Shown here: positions 58,776-64,000 of the stretch, in pieces
Position numbering within the stretch: position 1 is the first letter of the stretch
Layout: each line of letters starts with the position of its first letter
DNA from: Kribbella antibiotica
GTDB lineage: Bacteria; Actinomycetota; Actinomycetes; Propionibacteriales; Kribbellaceae
Length of the DNA stretch: 64,000 nucleotides
Assembly (NCBI RefSeq): GCF_004349055.1
Contig: NZ_SMKX01000011.1
Coordinates: 32,828 to 96,827 of the forward strand
Reading direction: 5' to 3'
Position numbers and translations under genes: made by a program
Notes under the pieces: model-generated
Told to the model about the DNA's origin: nothing
Database searches by the model: none
The model's input: the letters and a program-made list of their open reading frames with translations, nothing else

Positions 58776-60341
58776 CTAGGCGAAGCGGTCGTAGGCCGGG
58801 ATGGTGAGGAAGTCGACGTACTCGTCCGCCAGGGCCACCTCAAGGAAGAGGGCTCTGGCGGACTGGTAGCGCAGGGACTGGTCGAAGGCGTTGATCTCTT
58901 CGTCGGCGATGCGTTCGACCAGCTCGGTGGTGATGGTGTCGCCGGTGTCGAGGACGACGCCGTTCTTGCGCCATTGCCAGATCTGGGAGCGGGAGATCTC
59001 GGCCGTCGCGGCGTCTTCCATCAGGTTGAAGATGCCGACGGCGCCGGTGCCTTCGAGCCACGCGGCCAGGTATTGGAGGGCCACGCTGATGTTGTTGCGG
59101 AGGCCGGCCTCGGTGACCTCGCCAGGGGTGGCGGCGACGTTGAGGAGCTGGTCGGCGGTGACGCTGACGTCCTCGCGGAGCTTGTCGAGCTGGTTCGGAT
59201 TCTCCCCCAGTACGGCGTCGAACACGGCTCGGCAGGTGTCGACCATGCCGGGGTGCGCGACCCAGGAGCCGTCGAAACCGTCGCCGGCCTCGCGGGTCTT
59301 GTCGGCCTGAACCTTGGCGAAGGCCTGCTCGTTGACGGCCGGGTCCTTGCTCGGGATGAACGCCGCCATGCCGCCGATCGCGTGGGCGCCGCGCTTGTGG
59401 CAGGTACGCACGAGGAGCTCGGTGTAGGCGCGCATGAACGGCACCGTCATCGTCACGCTGTTGCGGTCCGGCAGCTGGAACTCGACGCCACGGTCGCGGT
59501 GCGTCTTGATCACGCTGAACATGTAGTCCCAGCGGCCCGCGTTCAGGCCGGCCGAGTGCTCGCGCAGCTCGTAGAGGAACTCTTCCATCTCGAACGCGGC
59601 CGGGTAGGTCTCGATCAGGCAGGTCGCGCGAATCGTCCCGCGGGGAATGCCTAGCGCTTCCTGCGCGGTCACAAACACGTCGTTCCACAGTCGCGCCTCG
59701 AGGTGCGACTCCATCTTCGGCAGGTAGAAGTACGGGCCTTGCCCACGATCCAGCTGCAGCTGGCCGCACGCCGCGAAGTAGAGCGCGAAGTCGACAAGTG
59801 AGCCGGAGACCGGAGTGCCGTCGACCAGGAGGTGCTTTTCGGGCAGATGCCAACCACGCGGCCGTACGACGATGGTCGCGAGCTCCGCATCGGGCTTCAG
59901 CGCGTACGACTTGGTGTCCGTGCTGAAGTCGATCTGCCGCTTCACCGCGTCGAGCAGGTTCAGCTGGCCGCCGACGACGTTCTCCCAGGTCGGAGTGTTC
60001 GCGTCCTCCTGGTCGGCCAGCCAGACCTTCGCGCCGGAGTTGAGCGCGTTGATCGTCATCTTGCGGTCGGTCGGGCCGGTGATCTCGACCCGGCGATCGA
60101 TCAGGCCGGGCGCGGCCGGCGCGACTCGCCAGTCCGGATCGTCACGCACGTCCTTCGTTTCCGGCAGGAAGCCCAACGAGGCTCCGGCCGAAATCTCCGC
60201 AATGCGGGCAGTACGGCGAACAAGCAGCTCCTGGCGGCGAGCGTCGTACTGGCGGTGCAGTTGCTCGATCAGACTGAGCGCGCGCTCGGTCAGGATCTCG
60301 TCGTACCGGTCGCTCTTGGTCCCGATCACCTCAATGGCCAT
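58776..60341 (-). CDS. aceB: malate synthase A
   Basis: A 521-residue cytoplasmic enzyme that condenses glyoxylate and acetyl-CoA to malate in the glyoxylate shunt. Signatures: VVRPRGWHLPEKHLLVDGTP, RATCLIETYPAAFEMEEFLY (with metal-binding Glu), SAGLNAGRWDYMFSVIKTHR and the C-terminal EISRSQIWQWRKNG block with the catalytic Asp region. Length is that of the A isoform. The ATG at 60341 has AGGG eight bases upstream. The gene starts five bases after the LLM oxidoreductase stop, an unusual partner. Isocitrate lyase is not in this window. Convergent to the RidA gene, 21 bp away. Confidence 0.95.
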   Translation of the reverse strand: MAIEVIGTKSDRYDEILTERALSLIEQLHRQYDARRQELLVRRTARIAEISAGASLGFLPETKDVRDDPDWRVAPAAPGLIDRRVEITGPTDRKMTINALNSGAKVWLADQEDANTPTWENVVGGQLNLLDAVKRQIDFSTDTKSYALKPDAELATIVVRPRGWHLPEKHLLVDGTPVSGSLVDFALYFAACGQLQLDRGQGPYFYLPKMESHLEARLWNDVFVTAQEALGIPRGTIRATCLIETYPAAFEMEEFLYELREHSAGLNAGRWDYMFSVIKTHRDRGVEFQLPDRNSVTMTVPFMRAYTELLVRTCHKRGAHAIGGMAAFIPSKDPAVNEQAFAKVQADKTREAGDGFDGSWVAHPGMVDTCRAVFDAVLGENPNQLDKLREDVSVTADQLLNVAATPGEVTEAGLRNNISVALQYLAAWLEGTGAVGIFNLMEDAATAEISRSQIWQWRKNGVVLDTGDTITTELVERIADEEINAFDQSLRYQSARALFLEVALADEYVDFLTIPAYDRFA

Positions 60342-60346
60342 ATCGA

Positions 60347-61204
60347 TCACCCTAACTTCGGGAGCACATCGCGCAGAACGCGAGCGTGTTCCTCGGGCGC
60401 GGACAGGCCGTAGTTCATCGTGTTGACGCACAGATGGGTGGCGCCGAGGTCGCGCCAGCCGTCGGCGTAGGCGCGCCAATCCTGCTGGGGGATGGCGTTG
60501 AGCGACAGGCGGGCCTCGATGCCGATCTCGGCGGGGTCGCGGCCGACCTTCTCCGCGGCGTCGCGGATGGTCTGGATCTGAGCGCGCATCGCATCGTCCG
60601 GCGGGCCTTGCGGCATCCAGCCGTCGCCGATCTCGCCAGTCCGCTTCAGTACGGCGTCTGCGCCGCCACCGAACCAGATCGGGATCTTGCGGCCGGGCAA
60701 TGGGTTGAGCCCGGCCTCGTTGACGCTGTCGTACTTACCTTCGTGGGTGATGACCGGGTCGGCCCAGAGCTTGCGGAGGAGATCGACCTGCTCAGTCAGG
60801 CGAGCGCCGCGCTGCTTGAACGGTACGCCGAGAGCGTCGTACTCGACCTGGTTCCAGCCGATGCCCACGCCGAGCCGCAGTCGGCCGCCGGAGAGTACGT
60901 CGATCTCGGCCGCCTGCTTGGCGACGAGGGCGGTCTGACGTTGCGGCAGCACGAGTACGCCGGTGACGAGCTCGAGCGTGGTCGTGATGGCGGCCATATA
61001 GCCGAACAGCACGAAAACCTCGTGAAACAACGACTTGTCGGTGTATCCGGTCCAGCCGGGACGATTCGCGGGATCGGCGCCGAGCACGTGGTCGTAGGCC
61101 AGGGCGTGGGTATAACCGGCCTCCTCGACCGTCAACGTCCAGTCGCGGACAACCGCGGGATCCGCGCCGATCTCGAGCTGCGGGAACACTGCACCGATTC
61201 TCAT
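60347..61204 (-). CDS. LLM-class (probably F420-dependent) oxidoreductase
   Basis: A 285-residue luciferase-like TIM-barrel protein. It starts MRIGAVFPQLEIGADPAVVR and has AAITTTLELVTGVLVLPQRQ and RLRLGVGIGWNQVEYDALGV, the core of actinomycete LLM proteins that usually use F420. Further on, IPIWFGGGADAVLKRTGEIG matches the family's cofactor-phosphate region. The substrate is unknown. Its ATG overlaps the TetR stop (ATGA), so it is probably controlled by that repressor. Malate synthase follows five bases downstream. Confidence 0.9.
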   Translation of the reverse strand: MRIGAVFPQLEIGADPAVVRDWTLTVEEAGYTHALAYDHVLGADPANRPGWTGYTDKSLFHEVFVLFGYMAAITTTLELVTGVLVLPQRQTALVAKQAAEIDVLSGGRLRLGVGIGWNQVEYDALGVPFKQRGARLTEQVDLLRKLWADPVITHEGKYDSVNEAGLNPLPGRKIPIWFGGGADAVLKRTGEIGDGWMPQGPPDDAMRAQIQTIRDAAEKVGRDPAEIGIEARLSLNAIPQQDWRAYADGWRDLGATHLCVNTMNYGLSAPEEHARVLRDVLPKLG

Positions 61205-61755
61205 GCCTTCACCAGCTCCAAAAGTCCTTGAACAGCCTGTTCGAACGGTTCCGGCGATCCGGCCGCGCGGGCGAGTACATACCCACCCTGCAGTACGGCG
61301 GCGATTGTGGCCGCCAGTCGCTGCGGGTCCACGGTGGCCGCGAACTCGCCGTTGTCTTTGCCCTCAGCAATGACTTCCGCGAGCCGGCCGCGCAACCAGG
61401 CGAGTGTCTCGTCGACCGGTGCCCGGAGTTCCGGATCCGCAATCACCTCCGGATCCGCGGCGAGCCGGCCGACCTGGCAGCCGCGCAGCACGTCCCGATC
61501 CCGTTCGAGATAGCGCGTGATGCGGTCGGTCGCCGTACCGGGGGTGTTGAGCTGTTCGTCAGCCGCCGCGCGCAGTTCGGTCCCCGACCGCTCGATCGCA
61601 GCCCTCGCCAACGCGGCCTTCCCGCTGAAGTGGTGGTACATGCTGCCCTGACCGGCGTCCGCCGCCGCCTGGATCGCCTTTGGGCTGGTGCCGACATAGC
61701 CCCGCTCCCACAACAACTCCTGCGTACTGCGGATCAACCGCTCGACCGTCTCCAC
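61201..61755 (-). CDS. TetR-family transcriptional repressor
   Basis: A 184-residue regulator. The N-terminal HTH is seen in ERGYVGTSPKAIQAAADAGQ followed by GSMYHHFSGKAALA, the standard TetR recognition helix and YxHF turn. The C-terminal ligand domain has a single Cys (GCQVGRLAADPEV) near residue 93, a feature of the TetR_C_11/YcdC-like group. GTG 61755 is the start; the ribosome site is weak. A perfect inverted repeat lies 8-25 bases upstream, a likely autoregulatory operator. It leads the TetR-LLM-aceB operon. Confidence 0.92.
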   Translation of the reverse strand: METVERLIRSTQELLWERGYVGTSPKAIQAAADAGQGSMYHHFSGKAALARAAIERSGTELRAAADEQLNTPGTATDRITRYLERDRDVLRGCQVGRLAADPEVIADPELRAPVDETLAWLRGRLAEVIAEGKDNGEFAATVDPQRLAATIAAVLQGGYVLARAAGSPEPFEQAVQGLLELVKA

Positions 61756-61762
61756 CCAGCCA

Positions 61763-61780
61763 CTGTACCCAGAGGTACAG
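61763..61780. promoter_or_regulatory. likely TetR operator
   Basis: CTGTACC-CAGA-GGTACAG, a perfect 7-4-7 inverted repeat of 18 bp directly upstream of the TetR start and 51 bp before the divergent glycosyltransferase. Size and symmetry fit a TetR dimer site. It could control both directions. Confidence 0.65.
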
Positions 61781-61830
61781 GCGCACCGCAGGTGGCTGAG
61801 AGTTGAGGAGGACCGATAGTCTGCTCGCCT

Positions 61831-62883
61831 ATGAGTACCAGTGTCGCCATTGCGGTAATCACGTTTCGGCGGCCTGGTCTGTTACGTGGTCTGTTGACCA
61901 GCCTGCAGGCGCAGGAACTACCCGCCGGATCGGATTATGCAGTCCGGATCGTGGTGGTCGACAACGATGCCGACGGCACTGCTGCGTCGGTGATCGCCGC
62001 GTTCGACGGCGACCGGTACCCGATCGAGTCGGTGGTGGAGCCGGAGCCGGGGATCCCGTTCGCGCGGGAACGCTCGGTGGAGCTGTGCTGGAACGACGAT
62101 GCGCTGATCTTCGTGGACGACGACGAGGTCGCGCCTGCTGGTTGGCTGGCGACTCTCCTGCAGGCGTGGGAGAAGTCCGGTGCCGACGTTGTCACCGGTC
62201 CGGTGAAGGGCAACCTCCCCGAAGGCGCCCCGCCGTGGAACCACTACAGCGACGTGCACGACTCCACCGGCCGGCACACCACCGGCCTCGAGATGCGCAA
62301 GGCGTACACGAACAACACGCTGGTGAGCCGACGGGTCTATCACACGATCACGCCCGGCTTCCATCCTGCGTTCCGCTACACCGGCTCGAGTGATCTGCAC
62401 TTCTTTCTGCGCGTCCACCGGGCCGGTTTCCGGATCGTCTGGTGCGAGGAGGCCTGCATCGCCGAAGAGGTCCCGGCCGCGCGGACCACGCTCAGTTGGC
62501 TCGTACGACGCGCCTTCCGCTCCGGCAGCGGGGACACGATCAGCCGCCTGCTGATCCGTCCGGGCGCAGTGAGCTACGTGCTGGTGCTGGCCTATGCTTC
62601 GGCCCGGGTGGTCTCGGCGATCGGATACGCGCTCGCCGGACTGCTGCTCGGCCGGAAGACGCACCTGCTCAAGGCAGTCCGCCGGTTCTTCTCCGGTGTC
62701 GGCAGCCTGGCAGGCATAGTAGGGATCAACCATGACGAGTACCGGGAACGGCACGGCGCCGAACACGACGGTGGCGAGCCTGTGCCGGGCGATCTGGCAG
62801 GTGGAGCAGGACCTGAGTCTGCTCGACTGGCAGATCCGGGGCGCACACCCGTGGCCGATCATCCGGATGCGCGTCTTCCATGA
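61831..62883 (+). CDS. GT2-family glycosyltransferase
   Basis: A 350-residue GT-A protein. VAIAVITFRRPGLLRGLLTSL starts the nucleotide-binding fold, IVVVDNDADG follows, and ALIFVDDDEVAPAGWLATLL carries the DxD metal motif. SSDLHFFLRVHRAGFRIVWC contains the acidic catalytic region. A membrane-associated hydrophobic segment (VSYVLVLAYASARVVSAIGYALAG) lies near residue 255. It transfers a sugar from a nucleotide sugar to a glycan or lipid acceptor; specificity unknown. The last 50 residues overlap the next gene by 152 bases and look unlike family sequence (Gly/Asp/Arg-rich), so the true C-terminus may differ. Confidence 0.87.
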   Translation: MSTSVAIAVITFRRPGLLRGLLTSLQAQELPAGSDYAVRIVVVDNDADGTAASVIAAFDGDRYPIESVVEPEPGIPFARERSVELCWNDDALIFVDDDEVAPAGWLATLLQAWEKSGADVVTGPVKGNLPEGAPPWNHYSDVHDSTGRHTTGLEMRKAYTNNTLVSRRVYHTITPGFHPAFRYTGSSDLHFFLRVHRAGFRIVWCEEACIAEEVPAARTTLSWLVRRAFRSGSGDTISRLLIRPGAVSYVLVLAYASARVVSAIGYALAGLLLGRKTHLLKAVRRFFSGVGSLAGIVGINHDEYRERHGAEHDGGEPVPGDLAGGAGPESARLADPGRTPVADHPDARLP

Positions 62884-64000
62884 ACTGACTCGCCGAAGCG
62901 GGATTCACGGCGTACCGCATCCGGTACGGCGTTCTGTTGGCGACAAGCTCGGTCTGGTCGGGCGGCATGTGACTGGTCTCGCGACCCGCAATCCGTTCTT
63001 CGGTGAGTTTTCGTCGTTGGTCGTCCCGCATCCGCGGAAACCGGACGGTGTCGAGATCTACACCGACGAGCTCCGCGCGTTGTTGGGTCCGTCCGCGTTG
63101 ATTCTGGATTCGGGGATCAACGGCGTACCGCTCGCTGGTAGTCGCAACCTCGACTTCTTCACGTCTGCCGCGGGCGCTGTGCACTCGCGCTCTGTCGACG
63201 ACCGTGGCGTTGGGGCGGCCTTGTCCGCGTTGACCGGAGTCTCGGTGCCGGTCGGCGCACTGCTCGCCCGTGAGGTGCCCAAGCATCTTCGCCTGCGCGC
63301 TCTCTACCGCCGGTTGCTGAAGCGGCATGGCATCAAAACCGTGTACGTCGTCGTGGCCTACTTCCACCAACACATTGTCGGTGCCGCCCGCGACCTCGGC
63401 ATCCGCGTCGTCGAACTCCAGCACGGCGCGATCAGCCCGTTCCACCTCGGCTACAGCTACCCCGGCCGTCCGGTCGTTGCCGACCAGCCCGATGAGCTGT
63501 GGACCTTCGGCTCCTACTGGTCGACGGTCGCGGATCTCCCCGCCGGGATGGTCGCGCGGGTAGTCGGAGTGCCCTACCTGCCCGCACCCGGTCCGAAAGA
63601 TCCCTCGCTCGCGGTCTTCCTCTCCCAGGGAACAACCGGCGGCGACCTCCTCCACGTCGCGTCATCGGTAGCCAAGGCCAACCCTTCGCTGAAGGTCCTC
63701 TTCCGCCTCCACCCGAGCGAGCACGCCACCGACTACAGCCCCTCTTCGGGCGTCGAACTCTCCACCTCAGGCAACACACTCGACCTTCTCGCCAGAGCGA
63801 CGTACCAGGTAGGTGTCTCCACCACCGCCCTCTTCGAAGGCATGGCCCTAGGCTGCCGCACCGCCGTAGCCGACCTCCCCGGCCACGAATACCTAGCCGG
63901 CCCCATCGCCGCCGGCCACGCGATGCTCCTGGTGGACCCCACCGACCTCGTCGATGCCCCAACCTGCGCGACCCCCGAGGTCTACTACGCCCCCAGCGCC
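62732..64000 (+). CDS. capsule-polysaccharide/glycosyltransferase-like protein (C-terminus cut by window)
   Basis: A frame of 423 codons from ATG 62732 that stays open to the end of the window. It begins with LCRAIWQVEQDLSLLDWQIR and GAHPWPIIRMRVFHELTRRS, the 'W-x-x-x-G...WP-x-x-R-x-x' opening seen in capsule polysaccharide transferases. Later VYVVVAYFHQHIVGAARDLG, VVELQHGAISPFHLGYSYPG and LFRLHPSEH give the GT-B-like fold with an ELQHG motif known from sialyl/capsular transferases and related CDP-glycerol or polysaccharide proteins. Exact chemistry unknown. It overlaps the GT2 gene by 152 bases, so the two are probably one polysaccharide operon continuing beyond the window. No membrane segment is seen in the visible part. 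Confidence 0.8.
   Translation, partial: MTSTGNGTAPNTTVASLCRAIWQVEQDLSLLDWQIRGAHPWPIIRMRVFHELTRRSGIHGVPHPVRRSVGDKLGLVGRHVTGLATRNPFFGEFSSLVVPHPRKPDGVEIYTDELRALLGPSALILDSGINGVPLAGSRNLDFFTSAAGAVHSRSVDDRGVGAALSALTGVSVPVGALLAREVPKHLRLRALYRRLLKRHGIKTVYVVVAYFHQHIVGAARDLGIRVVELQHGAISPFHLGYSYPGRPVVADQPDELWTFGSYWSTVADLPAGMVARVVGVPYLPAPGPKDPSLAVFLSQGTTGGDLLHVASSVAKANPSLKVLFRLHPSEHATDYSPSSGVELSTSGNTLDLLARATYQVGVSTTALFEGMALGCRTAVADLPGHEYLAGPIAAGHAMLLVDPTDLVDAPTCATPEVYYAPSA

Overview
This window comes from a high-GC Gram-positive actinobacterium. The evidence is strong G/C bias at third codon positions, many GTG and some TTG starts, runs of ATGA/GTGA translationally coupled genes, a complete mycobacterial-type (ESX) type VII secretion system, an AfsR/SARP regulator, a PF04672-type methyltransferase and a treX-treY-treZ operon. 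It looks like a Propionibacteriales (Kribbella/Nocardioides-like) chromosome rather than a mycobacterium, but that placement is inference. I saw no rRNA, tRNA, CRISPR array, insertion sequence or phage gene.

Layout. 0-1.6 kb: tail of a VOC protein, a small acidic protein, a GNAT acetyltransferase and a siderophore-interacting flavoprotein. 1.63-3.7 kb: an IdeR/DtxR-like iron box and a penicillin-acylase-family Ntn hydrolase; the pair resembles desF/desG of desferrioxamine loci. 4.4-49 kb: a type VII secretion superlocus. It holds (i) an effector operon (YbaB-like protein, WXG100-like protein, a 3732-residue giant protein, a small two-CxxC protein); (ii) mycosin; (iii) a pair of WXG100-like proteins; (iv) EccC with two further candidate substrates; (v) EccD-EccB; (vi) two tandem paralogues of unknown function, a probable membrane pseudokinase and a secreted Fn3 protein; (vii) an SRPBCC protein, a 1.1-kb repeat-rich noncoding stretch and a methyltransferase; (viii) an AfsR/SARP regulator - EccE - PLD/LuxR-type regulator - beta-helix/EccA ATPase operon; (ix) an OmpR-type two-component system and a MoxR - Fn3 protein - DUF58 - transglutaminase-like operon. 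49-55.5 kb: trehalose operon treX-treY-treZ. 55.6-58.8 kb: secreted trypsin-like protease, Tat-exported flavin amine/amino-acid oxidase and secreted RidA protein. 58.8-61.8 kb: TetR regulator, F420-type LLM oxidoreductase and malate synthase. 61.8 kb to the end: a GT2 glycosyltransferase overlapping a second polysaccharide-type gene that runs off the window.

How the parts may work together. EccB, EccC, EccD, EccE, an EccA variant and mycosin give a full ESX machine. Its most striking candidate cargo is the giant protein at 4922-16120. By eye it has an N-terminal WXG100-like helical domain, then three copies of a previously unfamiliar domain carrying an identical HEISH (HExxH) motif. A PD-(D/E)xK-like nuclease motif follows the first copy. 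A DNA/RNA non-specific (NS_2-like) nuclease domain plus a degenerate second copy follow the second. A coiled coil and a very long beta-rich C-terminal region follow the third. It reads as a multi-cassette antibacterial toxin with possible built-in proteases, and the downstream CxxC gene is a candidate immunity protein.

Regulation. Two promoters in the locus (upstream of the Fn3 gene at 30623 and of the MoxR operon at 42598) each carry three hexamers spaced exactly 11 bp apart, at an identical distance from a TAnnnT -10 box. Both the SARP and the OmpR-type regulator encoded nearby are expected to read such direct repeats, so this may be a local regulon.
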